From assembly GCF_905200055.1 (NCBI RefSeq), contig NZ_CAJKIS010000040.1:1-22004 (forward strand): a stretch of DNA of 22,004 nucleotides, written 5' to 3'. Positions 1-7,643 of the stretch are shown here, piece after piece (positions within the stretch are counted from its first letter, which is position 1; each line of letters begins with the position of its first letter). The notes beneath the pieces are model-generated. The model searched no databases and was not told the origin of the DNA. It saw nothing but the letters and a program-made list of their open reading frames with translations. The position numbers and the translations under genes were made by a program. This DNA comes from an uncultured Fusobacterium sp. Its GTDB lineage: Bacteria; Fusobacteriota; Fusobacteriia; Fusobacteriales; Fusobacteriaceae.

Positions 1-68
1 AAAGGTACTTTGTCAAAACCTAGCGATGTGCTAGATAACTGAGCTTAGTTAGATAAATTATAGTTTAA
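1..68 (-). repeat. Dispersed intergenic repeat, left copy, probably cut by the window edge
   Basis: Read on the minus strand, this stretch aligns with 21705-21774 on the plus strand. I count roughly 55 of 70 positions identical with one single-base gap. The shared core is TATAATTTATCTA, then CTAAGCT, ATCG, TAG and AAAGT-CCTTT. Neither copy lies in a gene, and each sits beside a terminator. The copy may continue to the left of base 1. It is probably a non-coding dispersed repeat family of this genome; the family itself is not one I can name. Confidence 0.6.
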
Positions 69-79
69 TAAATTTATAT

Positions 80-131
80 AGGAGTTAATAAACTGATAAA
101 TATTTATTAGTTTATAATAACTCCTTTTATT
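80..131 (+). terminator. Terminator-like hairpin of an upstream, off-window gene
   Basis: The arm at 80-101 pairs with 102-125 (AGGAGTTA...ATAAAT against ATTTAT...TAACTCCT), with a two-base bulge and one G-U pair, and is followed by a T-rich tail TTTTATTATTTTT. It lies upstream of the rfbC promoter. It probably ends transcription of a gene to the left and makes rfbC the first gene of a new unit. Confidence 0.5.
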
Positions 132-134
132 ATT

Positions 135-163
135 TTTATAGATATATTAATTTGTGTTATAAT
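135..163 (+). promoter_or_regulatory. Probable rfbCD promoter with extended -10
   Basis: A perfect TATAAT lies at 158-163, preceded by TG at 155-156, giving the extended -10 form TGnTATAAT. The region 17 bp upstream (135-140, TTTATA) is only a weak -35. The predicted start of transcription near 170 leaves a short leader before the rfbC ribosome site AAGGAG at 181-186. Confidence 0.55.
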
Positions 164-193
164 AAAATAGATTAAGTAGTTAAGGAGAAAAAA

Positions 194-763
194 ATGGGTA
201 AATTAAAGAAAATAGAAACAGAGATAGAGGGAGTATATATTATTGAACCAACTATTTTTGGTGATGAAAGAGGATTCTTTTTTGAGTCATATAATAAAAA
301 AGATTTTCAAGAGATAGGTATATTAGATGAGTTTGTACAAGATAATCATTCTAAATCAAGAAAAGGAGTATTGAGAGGATTACATTTTCAAACTGAGCAC
401 TCTCAAGGAAAATTGATACGAATAATTAAAGGAGGAGTTTTAGATATAGCAGTTGATTTAAGAAGAAATAGTGAAACTTTTGGAAAAAGTATAAAGGTAG
501 AATTAACAGAGGAAAATAAGAGAATGCTATATATTCCTAAAAACTTTGCACATGGTTTTTTAACTATAACAGAAGAGGCTGAGTGTTTGTATAAATGTAA
601 TGATTATTACTATCCAGAATGTGAATCAGGAATTATCTGGAATGACAGTGAATTAAATATAGATTGGAATTTAAAAAAATATAATTTAAAAAAGGAAGAT
701 CTAATTTTTTCAGAAAAAGATAAAAGGCACCAATCTTTTAAAGAATATAAGGAGAAATTATGA
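194..763 (+). CDS. rfbC: dTDP-4-dehydrorhamnose 3,5-epimerase
   Basis: RmlC/RfbC-family enzyme, the third step of dTDP-L-rhamnose synthesis: double epimerisation of dTDP-4-keto-6-deoxyglucose in the cytoplasm. The 189-residue length is typical of this cupin family. Family marks are GDERGFFFESY near residue 23, RGLHFQ with the conserved catalytic histidine at 64, QGKLIR at 71, AVDLR-S-TFGK around 86-98 and FAHGF at 119. The ATG follows AAGGAG with an 8-base gap. Its stop overlaps the rfbD start (ATGA at 760-763), so the two are translationally coupled. rfbA and rfbB are not in the window; a terminator and promoter just upstream suggest rfbCD starts its own transcript. The product feeds rhamnose into surface polysaccharide, which is inference from the pathway. 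Confidence 0.93.
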   Translation: MGKLKKIETEIEGVYIIEPTIFGDERGFFFESYNKKDFQEIGILDEFVQDNHSKSRKGVLRGLHFQTEHSQGKLIRIIKGGVLDIAVDLRRNSETFGKSIKVELTEENKRMLYIPKNFAHGFLTITEEAECLYKCNDYYYPECESGIIWNDSELNIDWNLKKYNLKKEDLIFSEKDKRHQSFKEYKEKL

Positions 764-1599
764 TTTTAATAACAGGAGCTAAAGGGCAACTAGGTTATGA
801 TTTTCAGAGATTATTTGATGAGATAGATGAAAAGTATATAGCAACAGATAGAGATGATTTAGACATTACAGATATAGAAAAGGTAAGAGAGTTTGTAAAA
901 GATAAAAATATAACTCTTATTATAAATTGTGCTGCTTATAATAATGTTGATAAAGCTGAAGAGGAACCAGAAATTTGTAAAAAGCTAAATACTTATGCTC
1001 CAAGAGATTTAGCAATAGTAGCAAAGGAAATAGGAGCTGATTATATAACTTATTCAACAGATTTTGTATTTGATGGAAAGAAAAAAGCTCCATATACAGA
1101 AGAAGATATTCCTAACCCTCTATCAGTTTATGGAAGAAGTAAATATGAGGGAGAAAAGGAAGTATTTAAAGTAAAACTAGATAGTTTTGTAGTAAGAACT
1201 TCTTGGGTATTTGGAATAGCTAATAATAATTTTAATAAACAAGTAATTAATTGGAGTAAAAGTAAAGATGAACTATCAATAGTTGATGATCAAATCTCAT
1301 CCCCAACATATTCAAAAGATTTGGCTTATTACAGTTGGGAGCTAATTAAAACTAAAAAATATGGATTGTATCATCTATCAAATGATGGTGAGGCTAGTAA
1401 ATATGATCAAGGTAAATATGTTTTAGAAAAAATAGGTTGGCAAGGAAAAGTAAATAGAGCTAAGACAAAGGATTTTAATTTGAAAGCTAAAAGGGCAGAG
1501 TATACAAAATTAGATAGTTCAAAATTAGAAAAAGTGATAGATAAAAAGATACCTTCATGGGAAAATGGAATTGATAGATTTTTAGAAGAGATGGAGTAG
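760..1599 (+). CDS. rfbD: dTDP-4-dehydrorhamnose reductase
   Basis: Short-chain dehydrogenase of the RmlD family, which makes dTDP-L-rhamnose by NAD(P)H-dependent reduction of the 4-keto sugar. The 279 residues match the family. The nucleotide-binding glycine motif GAKGQLG is at 6-12, the STDFVFDG segment at 99-106, and the catalytic pair Y124 and K128 sits in YGRSKYEGE. A conserved VRTSWVFG follows. The gene overlaps rfbC by four bases and has no separate promoter that I can see. No clear terminator follows; the next transcript probably begins at the promoter near 1674. Nothing looks truncated or unusual. Confidence 0.93.
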   Translation: MILITGAKGQLGYDFQRLFDEIDEKYIATDRDDLDITDIEKVREFVKDKNITLIINCAAYNNVDKAEEEPEICKKLNTYAPRDLAIVAKEIGADYITYSTDFVFDGKKKAPYTEEDIPNPLSVYGRSKYEGEKEVFKVKLDSFVVRTSWVFGIANNNFNKQVINWSKSKDELSIVDDQISSPTYSKDLAYYSWELIKTKKYGLYHLSNDGEASKYDQGKYVLEKIGWQGKVNRAKTKDFNLKAKRAEYTKLDSSKLEKVIDKKIPSWENGIDRFLEEME

Positions 1600-1650
1600 A
1601 AAAAATCTATAAAATAAACTAAAATAGGGACTTTGTTAATTATAAAATAT

Positions 1651-1679
1651 GTGTAAATTATTCCAAAATATGATATAAT
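1651..1679 (+). promoter_or_regulatory. Probable promoter of the cob-radC-ricT unit
   Basis: A perfect TATAAT at 1674-1679 with TG at 1671-1672 forms an extended -10. The -35 region near 1651-1656 (GTGTAA) is a poor match. A start near 1686 would give a leader of only about 27 bases, too short to hold a cobalamin riboswitch. Confidence 0.55.
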
Positions 1680-1712
1680 TATCAATATTGAAAGAGCAGA
1701 GGAGATGAAAAA

Positions 1713-2276
1713 GTGGGAAGAATAATATATTTCACTGGTGGTTCTCGAAGTGGTAAAAGTAGTCATGCAGAAAAATATATTTTTGATAGAGGATATAAGG
1801 ATAGAATATATTTAGCTACTGCTATTGTTTTTGATGATGAGATGAGAGCAAGAGTAAGAAAGCATAGGGAGCAAAGAGGAGAGAATTGGACAACAGTAGA
1901 GGGATATAAAAATGTAGTGGAATTGGTAAAACCTCATATGAAAAAAGGTGGAGTGATTTTATTAGATTGCCTCACAAATATGGTAACTAATCTTATGATA
2001 ATGGAAAAAGAGTATGATTGGGATAATATGCCAGATTCTCAACTGACTTTAATAGAAAATGGGATAAAAAAAGAGGTTGAAGAGTTTTTAGACTTTATAA
2101 AAACTCAAGATCAAGATTTAGTAATTGTTTCTAATGAGATAGGAATGGGAGTTGTTCCAGCTTACCCTTTAGGAAGATATTTTAGAGATATATGTGGACG
2201 TATGAATCAAATTGCAGCAGCTAAAGCAGATGAGGCATATTTACTAGTATCGGGACTAAAAATGCAATTAAAATAG
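1713..2276 (+). CDS. cobU: Adenosylcobinamide kinase / adenosylcobinamide-phosphate guanylyltransferase
   Basis: Bifunctional CobU/CobP enzyme of cobalamin nucleotide-loop assembly: it phosphorylates adenosylcobinamide and then transfers GMP to give adenosylcobinamide-GDP. The P-loop GGSRSGKSS is at 9-17. H51 in KHREQRGENW matches the histidine that CobU guanylylates. A Walker B-like VILLD lies at 81-85, and the NEIGMGVVP and GRYFRDICGRMNQ motifs are present. The length of 187 residues is standard. The start is a GTG preceded by AGAGGAG at 1698-1704; no ATG or TTG in frame fits better. It leads the cobU-cobS-cobC-cobT run, with cobS 21 bases downstream. Confidence 0.94.
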   Translation: MGRIIYFTGGSRSGKSSHAEKYIFDRGYKDRIYLATAIVFDDEMRARVRKHREQRGENWTTVEGYKNVVELVKPHMKKGGVILLDCLTNMVTNLMIMEKEYDWDNMPDSQLTLIENGIKKEVEEFLDFIKTQDQDLVIVSNEIGMGVVPAYPLGRYFRDICGRMNQIAAAKADEAYLLVSGLKMQLK

Positions 2277-2297
2277 ATAAGATTTTAGGAGGATTTA

Positions 2298-3062
2298 ATG
2301 AAAGGGTTAATTTTACTTTTTAGATTTATGACTAGACTTCCTATAGGATTTGATCCTAAATTTGATTCTGATGAATTGGGAAAAGGTATGAGATTTTTTC
2401 CAGTAGTTGGAATGGTAATAGGTTTAGTTCTTTTTGCAGCTTTTTGGCTATTAGGTTATGTTATCTATTCACCAATGGTAATGGCAGTTCTTTTAGTGAT
2501 AATTGAAGTTGTATTAACTGGAGGACTTCACCTTGATGGGTTGGCAGATACATTTGATGGAATATTTAGTTATAGAAGTAAGCAAAAAATGTTAGATATA
2601 ATGAAAGATTCAAGACTTGGTACAAATGGTGGGCTTGTTCTTATTCTTTATTTCTTTTTGAAAGTGGCACTATTAGTAGAAGCATCAAATAGTTCACCAG
2701 TAATTATGCCTATAATGCTTTTACTATCACCAGTTATAGCAAGACTTAATAGTGTTGTAAACTGTGGATCAGCACCTTATGCAAGAGCTACTGGAATGGG
2801 AAAAACATTTGTTGATCATACTGATGGATTAGCTGTATTAATAGCTACAATTATAACTGCAATCTTTGTAGGGGGAGCAGCTTATCTATTTGCAATTCCA
2901 TATGAAATTTTGATAGTTATTCCAGTTGTTATGATTTTAGGATATCTATTTGCTAAGCTTATGACTAGAAAAATAGGTGGAATAACAGGGGATACTTTAG
3001 GGGCAGTTGTTGAAATATCTGAGATAATTGCAATGTTAGGTATGTATATTTTAGCTAGATAG
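2298..3062 (+). CDS. cobS: Adenosylcobinamide-GDP ribazoletransferase (cobalamin synthase)
   Basis: Polytopic inner-membrane enzyme that joins adenosylcobinamide-GDP to alpha-ribazole (phosphate), completing cobalamin. The 254 residues hold several hydrophobic segments (roughly 33-55, 57-75, 113-128, 133-150, 175-220 and 240-253). The CobS signatures are GGLHLDGLADTFDG at 75-88 and KDSRLGTNG at 103-111, the acidic residues being those expected to hold the metal and nucleotide. The ATG has a strong TAGGAGG site about eight bases upstream. Its stop codon abuts the reading frame of cobC, so the two genes are coupled. Confidence 0.94.
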   Translation: MKGLILLFRFMTRLPIGFDPKFDSDELGKGMRFFPVVGMVIGLVLFAAFWLLGYVIYSPMVMAVLLVIIEVVLTGGLHLDGLADTFDGIFSYRSKQKMLDIMKDSRLGTNGGLVLILYFFLKVALLVEASNSSPVIMPIMLLLSPVIARLNSVVNCGSAPYARATGMGKTFVDHTDGLAVLIATIITAIFVGGAAYLFAIPYEILIVIPVVMILGYLFAKLMTRKIGGITGDTLGAVVEISEIIAMLGMYILAR

Positions 3063-3071
3063 GTGATAATA

Positions 3072-3656
3072 TTGGGAAAACTAATATTAGTTAGACATGG
3101 ACAAACTCAAATGAATGTTGATGGAATATTCTTTGGGAAGTTAGATCCAAGTTTAAATGAAATAGGAAAAGAGCAGTGTAAAAAGACAAGAGAGTTACTA
3201 AAAAATAGATATAAATATGATTTTATCTATTCAAGTGATTTAAAAAGAGCAGCAGAAACTGCTGAGATTGTAAATTATTTAGATCTTCCTATAAAGTTAG
3301 ATAAGAAATTGGAAGAGATAGATTTTGGAATATTTGAGGGGTTAAGTTATAAAGAGATTTTAGAAAAGTATCCAGCAGAGGCTAAAAAAAGTCAAGAGGA
3401 GTGGAAAACTTTTGATTATATTACTGGTGAAAGCCTTGAAGTATTACAAAGGAGAGCAGTTGAATTTGTAGAGAGTTTAGATAAAACAAAGGATAATTTA
3501 GTAGTTACTCATTGGGGAGTGATTAACTGCATATTGAGCTGGTATTTTTCAGATAAGTTAGAAAGTTATTGGAAGTATAGTATGGAAAATGGTGGAATCT
3601 GTGTGATTGAATTTGCAGAGGATTTTCCAATATTAAAAGGACTAAATATAGGGTGA
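3072..3656 (+). CDS. cobC: Alpha-ribazole phosphatase, histidine phosphatase family
   Basis: Phosphoglycerate-mutase-like phosphatase. The LVRHGQT motif carries the phospho-accepting H9, the acidic EEIDFG lies at 81-86 and the second active-site histidine is H147 in VTHWG. In cobalamin synthesis CobC removes phosphate from alpha-ribazole phosphate or from cobalamin phosphate. The fold is shared by many phosphatases, so the specific role rests on its place between cobS and cobT. I chose the TTG at 3072 because AGGTGA at 3061-3066 lies five bases upstream of it. The in-frame GTG at 3063 sits inside that ribosome site and has none of its own; using it would add three residues. Confidence 0.85.
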   Translation: MGKLILVRHGQTQMNVDGIFFGKLDPSLNEIGKEQCKKTRELLKNRYKYDFIYSSDLKRAAETAEIVNYLDLPIKLDKKLEEIDFGIFEGLSYKEILEKYPAEAKKSQEEWKTFDYITGESLEVLQRRAVEFVESLDKTKDNLVVTHWGVINCILSWYFSDKLESYWKYSMENGGICVIEFAEDFPILKGLNIG

Positions 3657-3663
3657 TAAAAAG

Positions 3664-4713
3664 ATGGAAAGACTAAAAAAATTTTTAAGTGAGATAACAG
3701 GAGCAGATCAAGAAGCTATAAAACTTGCTCAAGAAGAGTTAGATAGAAAGATGAAACCTCAAGGAAGTTTGGGAACTTTAGAGGAGATAGCAATAAAATT
3801 AGCTGGTATAAGTGGTTATCCTGTAAAAAGAGTACCTAATAGATGCCATATTGTAGCAGCAGCAGATAATGGAATAGTAGCTCAAGGGGTTGCATCATGT
3901 CCATTGGAATATACACGTTTAGTATCAGAAGCTATGCTAAATAGAATAGCTGCAATAGGATTATTAACAAAAAAATTAGGAATAGACTTTAACCTTATAG
4001 ATATTGGAATTAAGGATACAGTGCCTAGGGATTATCCAAACCTATACAGAAAACCTATTATGTTGGGAACAAAAGATTTTTATGTAGAACCTGCAATGTC
4101 TCAAGAGGAGTGTTTAAAAGCTATCTTTGTTGGAATTGAGATGATAGAGAGTAAAAAAGATTTTGATATATTCTCAAATGGAGAGATGGGAATAGGAAAT
4201 ACTTCAACAAGTTCAGCTATTTTATATTCATTTACTAAAGGAAATATTGATAGAATTGTTGGAAGAGGTTCAGGGCTTACAGATGATGCTTTAAATAAAA
4301 AGAAAAGAGTAATAATGGAAGCTTGTGAAAAATATGATACTTTCAATATGAACCCAGTTGATGTATTAGCTCATGTTGGAGGATTAGATATTGCTTGTAT
4401 GGTGGGAATGTATCTAGGAGCTGCAAGATATAAAAAGCCTATGTTGATAGATGGATTTATATCAAGTGTAGCTGCTTTAGTTGCTTGTAAAATAGAACCA
4501 AAGGTAAAAGATTATATAATAGCTACTCATATGAGTGAAGAGCCAGGAATGGAGCTAGTTCTTGAACAGCTAGGGCTAAAAGCTTTCTTCAATATGGGTA
4601 TGAGATTAGGAGAGGGAACAGGAGCAGTATTGGCTTATCCAATAGTTGATTGTGCTATTGAGATTATAAATGGTATGAAAACACCAGCAGCAGTATATGA
4701 TATGTTCTATTAA
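3664..4713 (+). CDS. cobT: Nicotinate-nucleotide--dimethylbenzimidazole phosphoribosyltransferase
   Basis: CobT makes alpha-ribazole 5'-phosphate from nicotinate mononucleotide and a lower-ligand base, supplying the nucleotide loop. The 349 residues are full length. Visible family motifs are KPQGSLGTLE near 32, AAADNGIVAQGV near 66, GEMGIGNTS near 173 and VLAHVGGLDIA near 234. E317, in RLGEGTGA, corresponds to the glutamate known as catalytic base in Salmonella CobT. The gene starts seven bases after cobC. Whether the organism uses dimethylbenzimidazole or another base as lower ligand cannot be read from this window. Confidence 0.95.
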   Translation: MERLKKFLSEITGADQEAIKLAQEELDRKMKPQGSLGTLEEIAIKLAGISGYPVKRVPNRCHIVAAADNGIVAQGVASCPLEYTRLVSEAMLNRIAAIGLLTKKLGIDFNLIDIGIKDTVPRDYPNLYRKPIMLGTKDFYVEPAMSQEECLKAIFVGIEMIESKKDFDIFSNGEMGIGNTSTSSAILYSFTKGNIDRIVGRGSGLTDDALNKKKRVIMEACEKYDTFNMNPVDVLAHVGGLDIACMVGMYLGAARYKKPMLIDGFISSVAALVACKIEPKVKDYIIATHMSEEPGMELVLEQLGLKAFFNMGMRLGEGTGAVLAYPIVDCAIEIINGMKTPAAVYDMFY

Positions 4714-4725
4714 GAGTGATTGCCT

Positions 4726-5414
4726 ATGTTAAAAAATTTAGGGGAAGGGCATCGTGAAAGACTTAGAAAAAGATATATAAAAAGTGGTTTAGAAGGATTT
4801 AATGATTATGAAGTTTTAGAACTTTTACTTACATACTCTATTGCTAGAAAAGATGTAAAACCAATAGCAAAAGAGTTAATAGAAAAGTTTGGAACAATAG
4901 ATGAGATTGCTAAAAGTGATGTAAAATCTCTTTTAGAAGTAGATGGAATTGGAGAGGGAAGTGCAGTATTTCTTAAACTTATAGGAGATATAGCACTGAT
5001 TTTATACAGAGAGAAGATAGAGGAAAAGATATTTTAACAATAAAGAGTAAAAATAGCCTTTTATCATATTTAAGAGGAGAGATTGGGTATTCACCAAGAG
5101 AGGAGTTTAAAATTTTATTTTTAGATTCTTCAAATAAATTGATAGCAAGTGAAACTCTTTTTTATGGAACAATAGATAAAAGTGCAATATATCCAAGAGA
5201 GATAGTGGAAAGGGTAATAAAAAATAGAGCTAAATCAGTTATATTTGCTCATAATCACCCTTCAGGAAGTATATCTCCATCAAAAAAGGATATAGAACTT
5301 ACTCAATATATGTATGATAGTTTAAAACTATTAGAGATTAGACTATTAGATCATATAATAATAACAAAAAACTCCTACTTTAGTTTTTTAGAGGAAGGAT
5401 TGATTGAATACTAG
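4726..5414 (+). pseudogene. radC: RadC-family (JAMM domain) protein, interrupted by a frameshift
   Basis: RadC/UPF0758 family, of uncertain function despite the name. The first part holds the N-terminal helix-hairpin-helix-like domain (GEGHRERLRKRY, YEVLELLL, LLEVDGIGEG) and runs into TAA at 5035. The rest lies in the -1 frame and is open from about 5022 to 5414. It reads KDILTIKSKNSLL, then EIGYSPREEF, and carries the JAMM metal motif FAHNHPSG...SKKD with both histidines, the serine and the aspartate. One extra A in the run at 5024-5027 would restore about 229 residues, the normal family length. The ATG at 4726 is preferred to the TTG at 4720 because GAGTG at 4714-4718 lies seven bases before it. 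The cause could be a real one-base deletion, a sequencing error, or recoding. Confidence 0.85.
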
Positions 5415-5422
5415 GAGGAAAA

Positions 5423-6358
5423 ATGGAAGAAAATATAAAAGAGCAGGAGAATAAGGTTGTAGAAACACCAACTCCTGAAAAAAAAGAGTACAACGTACTT
5501 GGAGTTATGTTTGAAATAACTAAAAAGAGATATTATTTTGAAGTTATAGATAATACAGAGTATAAAAAAGGTGACAAGGTAATTGTTGATACAGTTAGAG
5601 GAAAAGAGGTAGGAGTAGTTTATGGTGAGCCTAGAATGCTTCCTGAAAAAGAGCTTGTATTACCTTTAAAACCTGTTATTAAAAAAGCTGATGAAGATGA
5701 GATAAAAAGATATAATGAATTAAAAGAAGAATCAGCAAAAGCTAATAAACTTTGTAAAGAGAGAATAATTCATCATAAACTTCCAATGAAACTTGTTGGA
5801 ACAGAATATACTTTTGATAGAAGTAAGTTAATATTCTATTTTACAGCTGAAGGAAGAATAGACTTTAGAGATCTAGTAAAAGATTTGGCAAACATATTTA
5901 AATTAAGAATAGAGTTAAGACAGATAGGTGTAAGAGATGAGGCTAGAATCCTTGGGACAATAGGTATCTGTGGAAAAGAGCTTTGTTGTAGAACATTTAT
6001 CAATAAATTTGATTCTGTATCTATTAAGATGGCAAGAGATCAAGGGTTAGTTATAAACCCAGCTAAGATTTCAGGAGTATGCGGAAGACTACTTTGTTGT
6101 ATAAACTATGAGTATGCTCAATATGAAGAGGTATTGAGACACTATCCAGCTGTAAATCAGTTGGTAAAAACTCCTAAGGGAGAGGGAAAAGTAATTAGTA
6201 TAAGTCCTCTAAATGGATATCTTTTTGTAGATGTTGCAACAATAGGTATGATGAGATTTGAAATTGGAGAGGTCAAATTTAATAAGAAAGAAGCTAATAA
6301 ATTGAAAAATGAAAAAACTCAAGAAGAGTTAGAACATAAGGAGCTTGAAAAGGAATAA
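5423..6358 (+). CDS. ricT: PSP1-domain protein, RicT (YaaT) family
   Basis: Homologue of Bacillus subtilis RicT/YaaT. With RicA and RicF that protein forms an iron-sulphur complex that modulates RNase Y and mRNA processing. After a charged, probably flexible tail (1-22), a PSP1 core spans about 23-290. Two cysteine clusters stand out: GICGKELCC (C183, C188, C189) and GVCGRLLCC (C220, C225, C226), as in RicT, where cysteines help hold [4Fe-4S] clusters. The C-terminus is Lys/Glu-rich and probably helical. The ATG follows AGGAGG closely. RicA and RicF are not in this window, so a role with RNase Y here is inferred from family only. Confidence 0.88.
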   Translation: MEENIKEQENKVVETPTPEKKEYNVLGVMFEITKKRYYFEVIDNTEYKKGDKVIVDTVRGKEVGVVYGEPRMLPEKELVLPLKPVIKKADEDEIKRYNELKEESAKANKLCKERIIHHKLPMKLVGTEYTFDRSKLIFYFTAEGRIDFRDLVKDLANIFKLRIELRQIGVRDEARILGTIGICGKELCCRTFINKFDSVSIKMARDQGLVINPAKISGVCGRLLCCINYEYAQYEEVLRHYPAVNQLVKTPKGEGKVISISPLNGYLFVDVATIGMMRFEIGEVKFNKKEANKLKNEKTQEELEHKELEKE

Positions 6359-6359
6359 A

Positions 6360-7037
6360 ATGTTAGTCAATGAAGATATTACAACGCTTAATAATGGCTA
6401 CAAGCTCATTCAAAAAAAAGATGGATTTAGATTTTCTGTAGATGCTGTTATATTGTCAGATTTCTTTTCTCCTACTAAAAAAGGAAAGATATTGGATATA
6501 GGTTGTGGAAATGGAATTATTCCTATTCTCCTATATTCAAAGGGAAAGGGAGAGGATATAACAGGGGTAGAGATACAAGAGGAAAATTGTGAACTAGCTT
6601 TAAAGAATGTAAAATTAAATAATTTAGAAGAGTATATAAAAATTGAAAATGATGATGTGAAGGAGTATCCTAAGGGGAATACTTTTGACTATATAATTTC
6701 TAATCCACCCTACATGGAAGTTGATGGGAAAAAACAAAATATTCTAAGTTGTAAATCAATAGCTAGACATGAGCTGACATTAAATCTTTATGATTTAATA
6801 AGAAATGCTAAGAGGTTGCTAAAACCTGTGGGAAGCATTACTTTAGTTCATAGAAGTTATAGATTCACTGATATATCAAGAATTCTTGAAGACTGTGGCT
6901 TTTCTCTGAAGAGAGTGAGATTTGTTTACTATTCTAAGGATAGAAATTCAAACCTTGTTCTAGTTGAAGCATTTAAAGGAAAAAAATGCAAACTAGAGAT
7001 AGAACCACCGCTTTTCTTAGAGGAGTGTGGTTATTAA
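6360..7037 (+). CDS. TrmN6-like tRNA1(Val) (adenine-N6) methyltransferase
   Basis: Class I SAM-dependent methyltransferase of the YfiC/TrmN6 group, which methylates A37 of tRNA1(Val) in E. coli. The opening GYKLIQKKDGFRFSVDAVILSDF is characteristic of the group. The SAM-binding motif LDIGCGNG lies at 45-52 and the N6-adenine signature NPPY at 115-118. The protein has 225 residues from the ATG at 6360, which has AGGA five bases before it and begins one base after the ricT stop. A TTG 15 bases upstream lies within ricT and has a badly spaced ribosome site, so I rejected it. The family call is firm; the exact tRNA substrate is inferred. Confidence 0.85.
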   Translation: MLVNEDITTLNNGYKLIQKKDGFRFSVDAVILSDFFSPTKKGKILDIGCGNGIIPILLYSKGKGEDITGVEIQEENCELALKNVKLNNLEEYIKIENDDVKEYPKGNTFDYIISNPPYMEVDGKKQNILSCKSIARHELTLNLYDLIRNAKRLLKPVGSITLVHRSYRFTDISRILEDCGFSLKRVRFVYYSKDRNSNLVLVEAFKGKKCKLEIEPPLFLEECGY

Positions 7038-7111
7038 AGAGAGAAGTTAAAATTTTAATGAATTTTTGAAAATAATATATTAAAAAAGGAGAATATTTTT
7101 AGAGGTGTCAA

Positions 7112-7540
7112 ATGGAACTTTTGAAATTTTTACAAGAAAATGATTTAGAAGGATTTAAAGAAAACTTAGATATGGATAGTATTGAAGAGATTGATGAAGA
7201 GAAAAATACAATACTTCATCACTGTGTAGAGAAGGGAGCATATGATTTTGTAGATGCTTTAGTATATAATGGTGCTGATCCAAATGTAAAAAACAGATAT
7301 GGAGAAACTCCAGTACATATAGCAGCAAGAAATGATATGGATGAGATAATGGAGCTTTTACTTGAATTTGGTGGAGATGTAACAATAAAAAATAATCACC
7401 AAAGATCTGCACTTAACCTTGCTACAACTTTAAAATCAAAAAAAGTTTTAAGAGTGATAGAAAATAGTGGAATGGATTATTCAGCTATTGTAGGGAGAGA
7501 GAAAATAACACATCATAGAAGATTTGAAGAAGAATATTAA
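7112..7540 (+). CDS. Small ankyrin-repeat protein
   Basis: A 142-residue soluble protein with about three ankyrin repeats, roughly 34-65, 66-98 and 99-130. Markers include TILHHCVEKG, DALVYNGADPNVKNRYGETPVHIAA and ELLLEFGGDV. There is no signal peptide or membrane segment, so it is probably cytoplasmic. Ankyrin repeats bind other proteins, and nothing in the sequence names the partner. The ATG follows AGAGGTG with a short four-base gap. It lies 74 bases after the methyltransferase gene and ahead of a terminator, so it is likely the last gene of the cob-radC-ricT transcript. Confidence 0.8.
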   Translation: MELLKFLQENDLEGFKENLDMDSIEEIDEEKNTILHHCVEKGAYDFVDALVYNGADPNVKNRYGETPVHIAARNDMDEIMELLLEFGGDVTIKNNHQRSALNLATTLKSKKVLRVIENSGMDYSAIVGREKITHHRRFEEEY

Positions 7541-7546
7541 TATTTT

Positions 7547-7576
7547 AAAAGGGATTGTAAAAAAGCAATCCCTTTT
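7547..7576 (+). terminator. Rho-independent terminator after the ankyrin gene
   Basis: AAAAGGGATTG at 7547-7557 pairs perfectly with CAATCCCTTTT at 7566-7576 around an eight-base A-rich loop, and the right arm ends in the T run. It lies seven bases after the ankyrin stop codon and closes the unit that begins with cobU. Confidence 0.85.
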
Positions 7577-7586
7577 ATATTTAAAC

Positions 7587-7617
7587 TTGTTTTTTAGTAA
7601 AAAATAGAGTATATAAA
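7587..7617 (+). promoter_or_regulatory. Possible promoter of the alkD-cat pair
   Basis: TATAAA at 7612-7617 is a fair -10. TTGTTT at 7587-7592 is a fair -35 but the spacer is 19 bp, longer than ideal. A promoter is expected here because a terminator lies just upstream and the next gene starts at 7644. Confidence 0.35.
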
Positions 7618-7643
7618 TTAATAGAGAGGGTTGAGGTGAGAAA

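Noticed and set aside
1600..1712. Cobalamin riboswitch before cobU
   Set aside because: The gap is only 113 bases and the likely transcript leader under 30; no B12-box-like sequence is visible.
1407..1766. Minus-strand open frame across the end of rfbD and the cobU promoter
   Set aside because: It lies opposite a well-supported gene, crosses the promoter of the next unit, and its low-complexity hydrophobic translation matches no family I know.
3063..3071. GTG at 3063 as the start of cobC
   Set aside because: It overlaps the AGGTGA ribosome site that serves the TTG at 3072 and has no upstream site of its own.
5020..5040. Programmed -1 frameshift in radC as the normal mode of expression
   Set aside because: G GAA AAG is a poor slippery heptamer, I see no stimulatory stem directly after it, and RadC is not known to use recoding. 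A simple indel or sequencing error is likelier, though not excluded.
7155..7412. Minus-strand open frame inside the ankyrin gene
   Set aside because: His/Leu-rich translation typical of an antisense shadow of AT-rich coding DNA; no ribosome site.
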